The notes beneath the pieces are model-generated. The model did not search any database and was not told where the DNA came from. It was given only the letters and a program-made list of their open reading frames with translations. From Sphaerolaimus hirsutus (Eukaryota; Nematoda; Chromadorea; Monhysterida; Sphaerolaimidae): a stretch of 64,000 bases of DNA. The stretch spans positions 5,952,001 through 6,016,000 of the forward strand of contig OZ038456.1 of assembly GCA_964036195.1 (NCBI GenBank), in the 5' to 3' direction. Positions 43,290-54,578 of the stretch are shown piece by piece. Positions within the stretch are counted from its first letter, which is position 1. The number at the start of each line of letters is the position of its first letter. A program made the position numbers and the translations under genes.

Positions 43290-44164
43290 TAGTGATGGAA
43301 TGGCGCCATGGCGCCATTGGTGCTTGGCGCATTTTTTTCTGTGGCGCCTTTGGCGCCGTGGCGCCCTTTGGCGCTTGGCGCCCTTTTTTCCGTGGCGTAC
43401 TTGGCGCCTGGCGCCCTGCTTTAAAAGGGCGCCAAAAAGGCGACAGCAGGGTTTCAAGGTGAGTGCTGTGTAAATGAAAAAATAAATAAAAACGCATGTG
43501 TGGATAATCTAAATTCGCCGGAAAAATGGACGAAGTGGTGTGAACGGGTGGAAATCTTTCATCCAGCGGTTCATCAGATGTGTCTGACGGATCAGAAGAT
43601 AAGAATAATGAACCGTTGAACTTGCAAAATCATAAATAAACGGATTCAAAGAGTTGCAATTCCGTTTTTGTCCATTTCATGGAAACATTGAACGTCTATT
43701 TGAAACGTCTATTTGAAGTGAACGGATTGTTGTCAAATGACAATTTCCATTTTGTTTGAATTCGTCATATGGATTGTTTTACAAAAAGTTTTGTTGCTAG
43801 TATTGTTTTTGTGCATTACATCCTGGAAAACGCCAATAAAGAAGTGAATGCGTGTGCTGCAGAAACATTTTTATGCGTGTGAATGGTGCTGCAGAAACAT
43901 TTTTAGCACTTTTAGGGTGTTGTACGCACTTCTTTATCCTGGCGCCGTTGGCGCCTGGCGCCCTATTTTCCAAATGGCGCCATGGCGCCCTTGGCGCTTG
44001 GCGCCCTCTTTCCGTGGCGCCCCTGGCGCCTGGCGCCCACTTTCCGAATGGCGCCCTTGGCGCCTGGCGCCCTCTTTCTGTGGCGCCCTTGGCGCTTGGC
44101 GCCCACATTCCGAATGGCGCCATTGGCGCCTGGCGCCCTTTTTTCTGGCGCTTTTCCATCACTA
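43290..44164. mobile_element. hAT-like element, 875 bp, TAGTGATG ends with a non-GCGCC core
   Basis: TAGTGATGGAATGGCGCC to GGCGCTTTTCCATCACTA with a perfect 8-bp duplication AATGACAG (43282-43289, 44165-44172). GCGCC-rich arms of about 150 and 230 bp flank a core of about 480 bp (43440-43925) that matches the core of 45851-46775. The core frame is broken by stops here. No transposase motif is recognised. Confidence 0.9.
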
Positions 44165-44172
44165 AATGACAG

Positions 44173-44488
44173 CAAAATGGACCTAACTCTAGCCATATTT
44201 GCCGGCCAGAGGATTGTAAGTATGAAAAATGTAGAGAAATTTGTTGGCTTTTCAAAAAGTATTGGGTAAGGGTTGTCACTCAAAGCCTACCCGCTCAGGC
44301 CACTCTCAAAGTTTCAAATTCAATCTTCACAAAACTGAAAAACATGGAGTTATCGAGTTTCGGAAGCAAACTCCTCAATTATGCATTCCGCGCATGATAT
44401 GAGTGTCATGTATCCCGTAAATATGAGGATTGAATGAGAGCATTTGCTTCGGCATAAATGACTGAGTGTGATGAAACTCGTTTTACTT
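44173..44488. other. Right flank of the split CGAAACTCGATA repeat, and spacer
   Basis: Contains GGAGTTATCGAGTTTCGG at 44343 and nothing else recognisable. Confidence 0.35.
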
Positions 44489-44657
44489 ACCGTATTACCT
44501 CCATTATAAGGTATACCTTTGATATAAGTGTTTAGCAGTAACGATTTTGTTCACCGTGGCCATTTACCTTTGCCGTGGTCATTTATATTGCTCTCAAGAT
44601 AGTTTATGAAACAATACATTGGCATTTGGCAGTCAATATGATCGAAGGAATACGGTA
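44489..44657. repeat. TACCGTATT-ended element of a third internal type
   Basis: TACCGTATTACCTCCATTAT to GATCGAAGGAATACGGTA, 169 bp, with CGTGGCCATTTACC and CGTGGTCATTTATA repeated. It shares the outer sequence with families A and B but none of their inner motifs. Confidence 0.55.
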
Positions 44658-44860
44658 GTTTGTTTTGCATATGAAACTTCGTTAATGAAACCAAACTTTG
44701 TTTGTGAAATAGATACAAACCAAATAGTGAATGACTCTAAAACTATAAAATTTATCACATGATAAACATAGAGAAAGTGCGAATAGGATATTATTTACAG
44801 GAAATTAGAGAAATGCGCGTGGTCATCTCATTGCGATAATTTGTTCAATGGGATTGCAGC

Positions 44861-45167
44861 CAGAGTTGTGAATTACGAAACTTTTTCAAAAGTAAACGTA
44901 AACGTAAAGTATTTTTATATTACTCACACATGAGTACAGAAAACGTAAAGTATTTTTTACTTTTACACTGCGTAAAATGTGAGAAAAAAACTTTTTCCAG
45001 AGAATTTTCTATCCGCTTAAAGTACGTTTTCTATACTCGCGTACTTTCAAAAAGTACGCGTGTATGTGCGTACCAGTATTTTTTTCTGGAGGAAATGTAA
45101 ACGTATTTACGCAGCACTCGAGTATACGTATTTATCGAGTAAACGTAAATACGTTTTAACAACTATG
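44861..45167. mobile_element. hAT-like MITE, CAGAGTTGT ends
   Basis: CAGAGTTGTGAATTACG to ACGTTTTAACAACTATG, 307 bp, with a perfect 8-bp duplication ATTGCAGC (44853-44860, 45168-45175). Interior words AAACGTAAAGTATTT and ACTCGAGTATACG. Confidence 0.88.
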
Positions 45168-45175
45168 ATTGCAGC

Positions 45176-45480
45176 TAGCGTTTGCAAAAATATCGCGAGA
45201 TTTAAATTTTTAAAATATCAGAAAATATAAAACTATAATATTCATTTGTATTTCCTGCAGGTTTTTCTGAAGTTATTTAATTACATTTTATGAGTAGTTT
45301 AATAGTAGTAATTTAATTACATTTTATAAAGAAATATTTCATTTCTATTTATTGTTAGTTTGTCAGCGTATTTTCCAGGAAGATTTCAGAATATTTATTT
45401 TTCAGTGATTTTCTTAGATTATATTTCACCTATTTTTCGGAATGCTAATTTCACCTCATCAGTTTACCCACATATTTAGT
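45176..45480. other. AT-rich spacer
   Basis: TTTAATTACATTTTAT occurs twice; no gene seen. Confidence 0.3.
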
Positions 45481-45750
45481 TACCGTATTTCCTCGAACTA
45501 CCCCCCCTCGAAATACCCCCCCCCCCCCTCAAATTGGGCGCTATGAATTTGTCGTCCGGGAAATGCATTTTAACAGACGTTCAAAACGCTTACTGTGTTA
45601 CGTTAGAACATCGTTTATACCATCTACATCCTTATATAAGGCTGTAAAAACTTATCACTGGTGGTTATTGTTGCATTTTTCACGTTTTTCTCTCAAAACT
45701 TTCACTCTGAAAAAATAAACCCCCCGGGGGTAATTCGAGGAAATTCAGTA
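45481..45750. repeat. Family A element
   Basis: TACCGTATTTCCTCGAACTA to GAGGAAATTCAGTA; inverted relative to 25017-25267 and 60284-60529, with the same centre. Confidence 0.75.
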
Positions 45751-45850
45751 TGATATTGAGCTTGCCCCTTGCTGCTTTGTACGTCGTCCTAAAAGGGTGC
45801 AATAATGTAGCCAATATAGGTATATCATATTTAATTCAGTGATGATACAG

Positions 45851-46775
45851 TAGTGATGGAATGGCGCCATGGCGCTGGCGCCATTTTAGGGCGCCAAAGG
45901 GCGCCGCGCCATGGCGCCATTGGCGCTTGGCGCCCTTTTTCTGTGGCGCCCTTGGCGCCTGGCGCCCACATTCTGAAAGGCGCCATGGCGCCCTTGGCGC
46001 TTGGCGCCCTTTTTCCGTGGCGCCCTTGGCGCCTGGCGCCCTGCTTTAAAAGGGCGTCAAAAAGGCGCCAGCAGGGTTTCAAGGTGAGTGCTGGGTAAAT
46101 GAAAAAAATAATGAAAAATGCATCTGTGGATGATCTAAATTCGTCAGAAAAATGGACGAAGTGGTGTGAGTTGGTGGAAATCTTTTGTCCAACGTTTCAT
46201 CAGATGTGTCTGATGGATCACAAAACAAGAATGATGGACCGTCGAACTTGCAAAATTATAAAAAAAGGATTCAAATCGTTGCAATTCCGTTTTTGTCCAT
46301 TTCAGGGAAATATTGATTGGAAAAGGCTATTTGAAGTGAATGGATTGTTATCAAATGACAGTTTAACTTTGTGTTTGAATTCATCATGTAGATTTTATTG
46401 AAAAAAATTTTGTTGCCAGATGTGTTTTCATTCAGTACATCCTGAAGAACGCGAATTAAGACGTGAATGCGTGTACCACGGTGATGTAGCAACATTTTTA
46501 GCACAAGCAGGGTGTTGTAAGCACTTATTTTTCCTGGCGCCCTTGGCGCCTGGCGCCCTATTTTCCAAATGGCGCCATGGCGCTCTTGGCGCTTGGCGCC
46601 CTCTATCCGTGGCGCCCTTGGCGCCTGGCGCCCACTTTCCGAATGGCGCCATGGCGCCCTTGGCGCCTGGCGCCCTTTTTCTGTGGCGCCCTTGGCGCTT
46701 GGCGCCCACTTTCCGAATGGCGCCATGGCGCCCTTGGCGCCTGGCGCCATTTTTTCTGGCGCTTTTCCATCACTA
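45851..46775. mobile_element. hAT-like element, 925 bp, TAGTGATG ends with a partly open core
   Basis: TAGTGATGGAATGGCGCC to GGCGCTTTTCCATCACTA with a perfect 8-bp duplication TGATACAG (45843-45850, 46776-46783). Core 46075-46530 matches that of 43290-44164. Here a frame of 100 codons (46099-46401) stays open, with several Cys and a Trp-rich start (EKWTKWCELVEIF). I do not recognise it. The sequence CAAG/GTGAGT at the start of the core looks like an exon-donor junction, so a captured host fragment is possible. Confidence 0.9.
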
Positions 46776-46783
46776 TGATACAG

Positions 46784-47920
46784 TCAATTCAATTGAACAA
46801 ATTTTAGAATGTGAATATGCCATGACAATTACTATGGTATGTAATGGTATGTCTTGCCTGGTATCCCATATGCTGTTAAATACCCTGTAAAATGTCTTGA
46901 AAAATGTAAAAAGCATGTAAAATTACTTGTAATATGTCAAGATTTTAAAACAAATTTCACTGGTCCTTCCACATTTTACATAACCTGTAACACTTTTTAC
47001 ATGGCCTAGGAGTGAGTCACGGAAAAAACTTAATGATGCTGTGAACGCAACGAAAATTAAGGAACTTGAAAATATTTTTTGGATGAATTCGAGTTAACCA
47101 GAATGAGAAGTCTGTAACTACTGTGACACAATTGCAAAAGCGTATTTACATTTATTTACGAAAATACGCGGTATTCTATTTATACCTACTTACGTCAATG
47201 CTTACACTTTCCAAAAATACAATTACCTACACTTTTGTAATGCTTTCATGGTGGAAATACCAGGGTATTGTAAAAGTATAAAAAACGTAATAATTGGTTA
47301 TTCCATGACCAAAATAAACATCTGTCTGATTCATTGAATCCCTATCCAATCTGAAGCAAACAATAATTTGAAAACGTTTTTAAATTTCCGTTTTTTTACT
47401 TTTCTAGTTTTTCACCTCTAGAAAAAACACGTAAACCGATATTTTCTGTGGAAAAATTAAAAATTTGATAACAAAATTTAGAAATTCTAAAATGGTTTTC
47501 AGAAAAATTCGAAATACGACAAGTCACTATAGAAAAAAACTGATAATTTCCACTTAAACACTGATAATTTCCACTGAAACACTTTTTCCATCGTTAAAAA
47601 TATACCTAATCTGGAATTTAATTATTCATAACTTCTTTAATAACATCTACACATTTTTACGTTCTCATCAGTTATTTTACCTTTACTTAACCATTCAATT
47701 TACTTTAGCTTGTTTTCGTGGTCGAGAGTTTAGGTGGATGAGTATTTTTAGCAGTATTTTTACCAAAATCCGCTTGCAAACTAAAAGTTTGCAAGTAATC
47801 AACAGTAATAAATCGGTTTTCAACGGTATGTTTCTCGAAAACCCTTTATCATACATAAGAACTAAAATAACAACACTGATCAGTCATAGATTGTGAAAAA
47901 CAAGTGAACTCTGGGGGCAG
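46784..47920. other. Gene-free region with family G and CAGAGTTGT remnants
   Basis: TACCCTGTAAAATGTC near 46878 and ACATAACCTGTAACAC near 46978 are family G-like. 47130-47270 has AAGCGTATTTACATTTATTT and related words of the CAGAGTTGT family. The rest is AT-rich and unassigned. Confidence 0.4.
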
Positions 47921-48096
47921 TCCCAGACCCTGTAAAATGTAGAATGTCATGCAAACTGTCAAAAGTCATGTAAAACGACCAGGAGAATAGCAAACTCGTT
48001 TTCCACTTTGCATAGCATTTTACATGACTTTTGACACTAAACATGACTTTTCACATTTTACAGGGCATTGCACAGGGTCTGAAATTGGCACCAGGC
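47921..48096. repeat. Family G element
   Basis: GGCAGTCCCAGACCCTGTAA and CATTTTACAGGGC plus GGGTCTGAAATTGGC are inverted; CAAAAGTCATGTAAAACG and TTTACATGACTTTTGAC form the inner arms. Confidence 0.65.
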
Positions 48097-48706
48097 CAGG
48101 ACTACCCACCAAGAAAAATCCAAAAAGTCACCATAATTGTACATCACAAGCACACAAGCCCGAAGAAAACAGGAAGACTAAAGGGAACATAATTGATGGA
48201 CCCCCGGTGCAGGCTATACATCATATTTTAAGGCAAGTTAAGCTATGTGTATATCAGACTGCCAGCTAAACATGTTTACAGGGTGATTCAAATCGACTCA
48301 ACATCAAGAAAGCTCAATAAAAAAGTTTAACACACAAATATTATGAGACATTTTTTTACAGGGGCAGTTTCAAATTTGCGTTTGTCTCAATTTTCACATG
48401 ATTGTTGAAATGATATTTCTTTATGTATCAGTTAGAATGTTCCAAGTTTACAGTTGTTCAAAGATATTTGTTTCTCCTAGATTATGCAAAAGTAAATCTA
48501 TAACTAAATGTTTCATGTTTAAAAAAATGAAAAAATGGATTGTCATACCATAACAGTGACATCACTTTTTTCATGAACCACATGGCATGGCATATGCTGT
48601 GCACAACTATTTATGTACAAGTTAAGCTGCATCTAAATAATGATAAACGTAAAAGGAAATGTGGTAAAGGTAGACAGGATAGAGTTGGGAAGGTGATGGA
48701 TATTTG
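48097..48706. other. Spacer
   Basis: A hydrophilic open frame near 48090-48260 has no start or splice context that I trust. No other signal. Confidence 0.3.
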
Positions 48707-49221
48707 CAGAGTTGTCAAAAGTGCGACACTTTTCTCAGAGTAAACGTAAACGTAAAGTATTTTATTTTTATACACCGCTAAATATTTTATTTTTACCCAT
48801 GAGTACAGAAAACGTAAAGTATTTTTTTACTTTTACACTGTGTAAAAGGTGAATAAATAAAATCTAAATACCCATAATTTTACTCAGGGAAAACGTAAAA
48901 GCGAATATTTCTTTTCGATTTTGTAGCCGAAAAACATTAAAGTGAGCAAAGGTAAAAGTGAGAGTGGTCGCTTTCCCTACCAAAAACGATCATTTCCGCT
49001 GGTATTTTCGCAGCTGTTTCAATTCGTTTGAGGTTTTTTTTGATTTTATGCACCCCACAAATATTTAGTTTTACATTTTCTTTACTCGCGTTTTTTCAAA
49101 ACGTACGCGTAAAGGTGAGTCCACCTGTTTTTTTCTGGAGGAAATGTAAACGTATTTCTTTAGTACTCGAGTCGAGTACACGTATTTTTCGAGTAAACGT
49201 GAATACGTTTTAGCAACTATG
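48707..49221. mobile_element. hAT-like MITE, CAGAGTTGT ends
   Basis: CAGAGTTGTCAAAAGTG to CGTTTTAGCAACTATG, 515 bp; flanks GATATTTG and GATATTTA differ at one base. Interior words AAACGTAAAGTATTT and TCGAGTAAACG. Confidence 0.82.
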
Positions 49222-49253
49222 GATATTTAAAGAGATGAGAGAGATGTTACTCT

Positions 49254-49441
49254 CACAGCAAAAAATGGGTTCGTGAAGTGTGTGGAAGTGCGCTCTGTGA
49301 AGACACTTCCACTAACTTCCACACACTTCACGAAGTTTTCGGTGAAGTGTCTTCTACTCACTTCACCTAGCTTCATTGCGCGTCTGCGTGAAGTCACTTC
49401 AGGACACTTCACCGCGCATCACACACTCATTTTTTGCTGTG
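49254..49441. mobile_element. CACTA-like MITE, CACAGC ends
   Basis: CACAGCAAAAAATGGGTTCG to CTCATTTTTTGCTGTG, 188 bp, with TCT on both sides. The interior repeats GTGAAGTGTGTGGAAG and CACTTCAC. Confidence 0.8.
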
Positions 49442-49602
49442 TCTGTATGTTGAGTTGAGACTGTCTGAATGTTAGAACGCTAGTGTTGTACATAGCGATG
49501 AACAAAATGCATTGTAAATTATGATGTATTTAAGCCTATGATTTAAGTCTAGTTGTAAACATTAACAATTAAGAGCACCAGACAAGGAACATTTAACACC
49601 CA
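49442..49602. other. Short spacer
   Basis: Nothing recognised. Confidence 0.3.
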
Positions 49603-49706
49603 TTTACCGTATTTATTCTAATAAAAGAGCGCCGTTCTATTTTTCCGTCAACTTTTTCACCTGTCGTCTATTGGAGGTATGCCGTTCTATTAGAAGAAAT
49701 AGTCTG
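49603..49706. repeat. Family B element, compact
   Basis: TACCGTATTTATTCTAATAA to TTCTATTAGAAGAAATAG, with CCGTTCTATTTTTCCGTCAA between. The right ACGGTA is degraded. Confidence 0.65.
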
Positions 49707-50575
49707 ACAGACATTTTAGCTAATTATACACCCAGGGCATAATTGTATATTTACTGTCATTATTATAGGTACTACACAGACCATCAAAGGGATTAATTAG
49801 TATAATGATTAACCAAAGGCAATATAACAATATCATGACAATAAACAACAATAACAATAACAATAACATTATGTAATAATGGTGTAATGAAGAACATGAC
49901 AAAATAACGAGACGAGAGACTTGACAGATTTGCAATTCCAGGTGCAGCTAAATATAAAAAATAGTACTTTCCGGAGTTGTTAATATACTGGTATTTTTGG
50001 AAAGTTGTTTTTTATTCAATTGTCACATAGGTATAAAAAAAATAGAATAGATTCTCGCAACATCCGTCGGACCTGCCATCCAACTATGATACAATTGAAC
50101 ATTGAAAAAAAAGTTTTTAAGTTCAATAAAAACTGCCCTAAACGTTCCCTGTCCAGTTGTCCAATGTATTTACATGGTAAAATATGGTAGGTGTTTATTG
50201 CAGGGTTAAAAATTCATTGCTTTCGGAATAGAATCACAATTTTCGAGGTGTTCTATGTTTGATTCGCTAATTGGCAATGGTAAATTTTACACGCTGATCG
50301 TAGGGCAGCATAATCATACACTGACATAGACAAATACAGATAAATTATGAAGTACGAAAACGGTTGTCACATGTAATCACAAATTCCATTCACAATAAGC
50401 TGCCAACAATGTTACAACGAGCTGCAGAAACACAAAAGCTGATGTATATAATCGTGATGACATTTAAACAATGACATCGCTCAATATACACTGCCGGCGA
50501 AATGCTAATCATGTGCCAATTTACATCGATGTGACTTGGGGCTGAAAATAATCAAAAAAATGGTTTGGTTGTATA
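49707..50575. other. Gene-free region
   Basis: AT-rich; AACAATAACAATAACA at 49848 is a simple repeat. No exon that I can defend. Confidence 0.35.
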
Positions 50576-50745
50576 TACCGTATTACCTCGAAATACCCCC
50601 ATGAGGGTTTACTATTTCGCCAGCAAAATTTGACGGGGGTTATTTCGAGGGGGGAGGTTATTACTTCTGTAGTATTTGATTGAATTACTACAATATTAAA
50701 AATATTGTAGTGATTCAATCAAATACTACACCTCGTCAGAAATTT
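50576..50745. repeat. Family A fragment with a perfect 60-bp hairpin
   Basis: TACCGTATTACCTCGAAATA opens the copy. At about 50676-50736 TGTAGTATTTGATTGAAT is mirrored by ATTCAATCAAATACTACA around AATATTAAAAATATT, a stem of nearly 30 bp. No right terminus follows. Confidence 0.6.
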
Positions 50746-50881
50746 TCGCGAATGACAGTAGTAAAGATTAGGCTTTTACATACGTAAAAACTGGTATACT
50801 CGTGTTACTTTACACCTTGCACGCCTGGTTCCGGTTGGAAGTGTGCCAACGATGGTTTACGCACGCGAGTTTCATAAAAGT

Positions 50882-51058
50882 ATGACAAAATTGATTGTTG
50901 TTATAATGTTAGTCATAAACATATTCACATCGATGAATTTTTTCATCTTTTTACGGAAATCGCATGATTTAACAATCATTGGCATGCTTCCAACACGAGA
51001 GATAAATCAGTGCGAGGGCAGAGTATCATGTCCGCAGAGTATAACTAATGTGCCCAAG
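50882..51058 (+). CDS. Putative first exon encoding a signal peptide or signal anchor
   Basis: An ATG opens 59 codons that end at CCCAAG/GTTAGT, a good donor in phase 0. Residues 3-25 are strongly hydrophobic after a short MTK N-terminus; RKSHD then follows and two Cys (44, 50). A basic flank after the helix suits a type II signal anchor, as in Golgi glycosyltransferases, or a cleaved signal peptide. No downstream exon was found, and no family is recognised. An in-frame upstream start exists 13 codons earlier. Confidence 0.4.
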
Positions 51059-51553
51059 GTTAGTATAAGTGTAAATACACTTTCCAAATTTTGAGTATGG
51101 ATACCAAAAGGGTAATACAGTAATGTGGATCCAAACGTAGAACATGCACCACGCATGTTTTCCCTACCATTTTCCCTCCCAATATAAAGAGGGTTCAGTT
51201 GAGGAAATACCTATTCACCAAAACCGTGTATTGCACATACATAATTAGCTGCCCATAAGTGCCGCGCTTTCCACAAATTAATCAATTGCGCATGGGAACA
51301 TAATATTGCCCATAGCGGGCAAAGATTCAACGCCAAAATGGGTATCGATTCGCCATAACACAAAGTATGCACAGCCCTCCATGTGCAATCGTCCGCGTGC
51401 ATGTGCAATACTTCGCGAGCGCGTGAAGGGATGAAATTGTGGATTATCGATGCAGCCGTCTTTCATTGCATAATAGTAAACATGAAATCCATAGATTATC
51501 CACATATTTACGTCTGTTTTCACTCTATTTACGTCATCTGTCACTATTGTATT
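51059..51553. repeat. Left cluster of TGTGCAA motifs
   Basis: GTATTGCACATAC at 51231, CCATGTGCAATCG and GCATGTGCAATAC near 51380-51412 belong to a motif repeated, mostly in one orientation, on both sides of the insertion at 51554-52124. Confidence 0.4.
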
Positions 51554-52124
51554 TAGGGTTGGCTGATGTTTTTTTAAAACGTTTTATTTAAAAACACATA
51601 AAAAAAATAAAAAACACAAGGTCCGAAACGTTTTTTTTATAAAAAAAACATTGGTCGAAATTTTTAGTACTAAGCACAAGGTATTTTGCAAAATTTTTGC
51701 GCGCAAGCGCGCAATTTCACACACAAATTGACATTGGTGGTTGTTTGCATTGGTTTTGTGGCATTTTTAGTATCAAATCATCCATTTCTATGTGCTACCA
51801 TTGGTAAATAAGCTGTTGCTATGTTGTAAATATGTTGCTGTAGTATATAATATTCAGCTAATGTAATTCCATGTACCCCCACAGTGTGTAACATCACTCC
51901 CAAAGTAACAACCTCCTTTTATAACCTTGTTTGATCACTATTCCATGCCAAACTTCACTTGAAGTCATGAACATTTGACTATAAGGGGATATACAAACAT
52001 GCCGACAAAAAAATCACGTCACTTCTCTGATATACCTATATGTATTGACCCAGGGCCATATCTGGGAGCTTTTTAAAAAAACACATTTTTTTAATAAAAA
52101 AACATGGAGTTTTTTCCAACTCTA
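51554..52124. mobile_element. hAT-like element, TAGGGTTGG left end
   Basis: TAGGGTTGGCTGATG to GTTTTTTCCAACTCTA, 571 bp; flanks ATTGTATT and CTTGTATT differ at one base. Subterminal TTTAAAAACAC and AAAAAAACA words repeat. No transposase frame. Confidence 0.75.
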
Positions 52125-52680
52125 CTTGTATTTATTATATTTATCCATCACTTAACAAAGCACTTGATCAAATCTTACTGATATCTGTCCACAATGCTAT
52201 TTGAAATTTCGACTTGCATGTGTAAATACATATTCTTTTGCAAATCAAAATTTCGATTTTCTTTTGCAAATCGAAATTTCGATATGCATGTGTATTTAAA
52301 TACTGGTTTCACCAGTAAAAGACCATTAAAAGATTTCACCAAAATACTAACTCATTCAAGTAACTAATACCTTTGATTTTGCTACTGTATACTTTGCATT
52401 GTGGGGAATTAACCTGTGGCATGTGCAATTTGCGGCACTTGAGATTCGCCATATATGTGCAATGTGTGTTTGGCCATGTGCAATTTTCGGCACCCATGTG
52501 CAATATAAGCTTTGTGCAACACGGCAGAAAAATTATGCAACTAATTCCCATGTGCAACACGCCGTATGTGCAATGCGTAGGCTCTCGTTCAGTCGGCATG
52601 GGCCAAATTGTTATTGTGGTATGCAGGAAGTAAAAAATCTATTGGATGTATTTACAGCGGAATGAAGTGACCTGACCGGA
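52125..52680. repeat. Right cluster of CATGTGCAA motifs
   Basis: GCATGTGCAATTTGCGGCA, GCCATGTGCAATTTTCGGC, CCATGTGCAATATAAGC and CCATGTGCAACACGCC occur between 52419 and 52580. The frames open through it have no domain. It probably forms one older repeat with the left cluster. Confidence 0.5.
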
Positions 52681-53722
52681 TGCACTTATATTTATTTATT
52701 ATAAATATATGTAAAAATAATTGTAGGTTTTCACTTAAAAAAATTATTTTAACAAAAAATATATTGGATATCTAAGAGCACTCTTAACTTTCCCATCCGA
52801 TTTTTCGACCTTCCTTCAATCGTAGTTATACCCTTCTATAAATACAATAGCAATTGAATATTTCATAAAACAAATATCAACCATTATGCGCAATAGTCCA
52901 TAGATGCAAGTGTTCTACAGTATATCGTTACATTTATCTGCACATATGCAAAATAACCCAGTGGCGTGACACATTTGACTGCGGCTGCGCTGCGATTTGC
53001 ATGTGCGCTTCACCAGGACGCGACCGTGGCCTTGCTAAAGGTGGAGACATGGCATGTGACGCGAGTTTGTTATTCTACCCCCATCCCCCAGGGGGTTTCT
53101 TATTTTGCTAGTAAATTTTGAGTGGGTTGTCTTTAGGGGTAGGGTGAGTATTGTGTTTGTCCAAATTTTATTTGAAATCACTTATCTTCACATATTTCTG
53201 CTGATTTTACATCAAAACTCACTCTGTAGTTCATGTACTTTTTGTCTATTTTCAGCTATTTTAGGCTATATATGTTTTTACATATGCTAACATAAAATAT
53301 TTACTGCCAATAATTTGTCATTTGAAGAACAATCAATTTCACTTTAGTCTCATATGTTGAGCAGCCTCAATTTAGGGGTAGCCGACAATGATGTTTTGTG
53401 TTAATTACCTACTATTGACTTCACACAGTATGAGACAAGTGAACTTTATTTGATTTGATTTGATTTGGTGGCCATTTTTGGCTATTTTCCCTATTTTTAG
53501 CTTTTTCACCCTTTTCTGTTCCATGTCTTGAAAAAGCCTGTACAAAAGCCTATCTGAAATACATTTTCTGTTCTCGAGTACTTTGAAAAGTATATGCAAA
53601 AGGGAGTACAGGTACTTTTTCAGAGGGAACATAAACATATTTACTCAGTACTCAAGTATACATATTTTTTTACGATGAACATAAAAACATTTTAAAAACT
53701 ATGGTGCTATGCAAATTGCAAA
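52681..53722. other. AT-rich region with family A and CAGAGTTGT fragments
   Basis: 53078-53150 is a family A scrap (CCCCAGGGGGTTTCTTATTT). 53515-53704 carries TTCTGTTCTCGAGTACTTTG and ends TTTTAAAAACTATGG, a decayed right half of the CAGAGTTGT family. No gene seen. Confidence 0.4.
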
Positions 53723-54056
53723 CACAGCAAGAATAGGTTCAATAAGTGTGTGAAGCAGGCTGGATGTGCGTGAAGCAGCCTCTGTGAAGGAAGAAACTTC
53801 ACCATACATCACGAAATTTTTGGTGAACTGTCTTCATACACTTCACCTATCATCATGAAGCCCATCACTGACAAAGTGAACACTTCAGAAAATATTTGTG
53901 CAGAATTGTGACACACGTCTGTGATGTGAAGTGTCTTCACAACAAATTCCGTGAAGCGCCGGAAGCGCCTGCCAGCTCTTCACAGCGTCGGGAGGTGACA
54001 CCATGAAGACACTAAAATACACTTCACGACGCATCACACACCATTTTTCCCCTGTG
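53723..54056. mobile_element. CACTA-like MITE, CACAGC ends
   Basis: CACAGCAAGAATAGG to CACCATTTTTCCCCTGTG, 334 bp, with AAA on both sides. GTGTGTGAAGCAGG, ACTTCACC and GTGAAGTGTCTTCAC words repeat inside. Confidence 0.7.
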
Positions 54057-54578
54057 AAACTTGCTCACCCGCCACAAGTCATGTGTGGTGCTGTGAAGCA
54101 GTTTGGCACACGCACACGCAATGTTGCTTCCATTTCGTTGCGTGCGCATGTACAATACTAAGTGGTAGCAAACGAACGCGACCACTTGTGGCTTCGCGCC
54201 GGCGACAAATTGACAAAAAGTGACGCGGTTTTGTGATGATATCTTTTTAATGGTGATTAATGGATTATTTTTGCATGAATATGTGGTTTTTATGTGTAGT
54301 TGGCGGGCCGCAAAGTATGCGCTCAAAAATACTTATGTCTTAGTTGATAACGCGTGACCAGGATACTTATGTATGCACAAAAAGAAAAACACACTCTCAA
54401 GCGACGAATGTTTCTTTCTAAAACGTTTTCCTTTTTTTGCTTGAACAATTGTTTTTTATTAACGATGACGTCATGATGGAGTGTTTCATTCAGAAAAATG
54501 CATAGCGTTACGCCAGCGAAGTATACAGGAAATTAAAATACGAAGCTGAATATCGAGCTCGGTATCGAACAAATCAAC
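54057..54578. repeat. Dispersed repeat, inverted relative to 26572-26690
   Basis: 54066-54200 holds CGCCACAAGTCATG and its inverse CGACCACTTGTGGC. 54302-54500 shares TGCGCTCAAAAATACTTATG, GGATACTTATG and ATGATGGAGTGTTTCATTCA with the earlier segment. No gene. Confidence 0.5.

Noticed and set aside
43797..44283. Ala, Pro, Arg and Trp-rich frames on both strands, also at 45831-46082 and 46271-46890
   Set aside because: They translate the GCGCC-rich arms of hAT-like elements and appear on both strands at once.
46099..46401. 100-codon frame as a host gene
   Set aside because: It lies wholly inside a hAT-like element with perfect target duplications, and the sister copy at 43440-43790 has it broken by stops.
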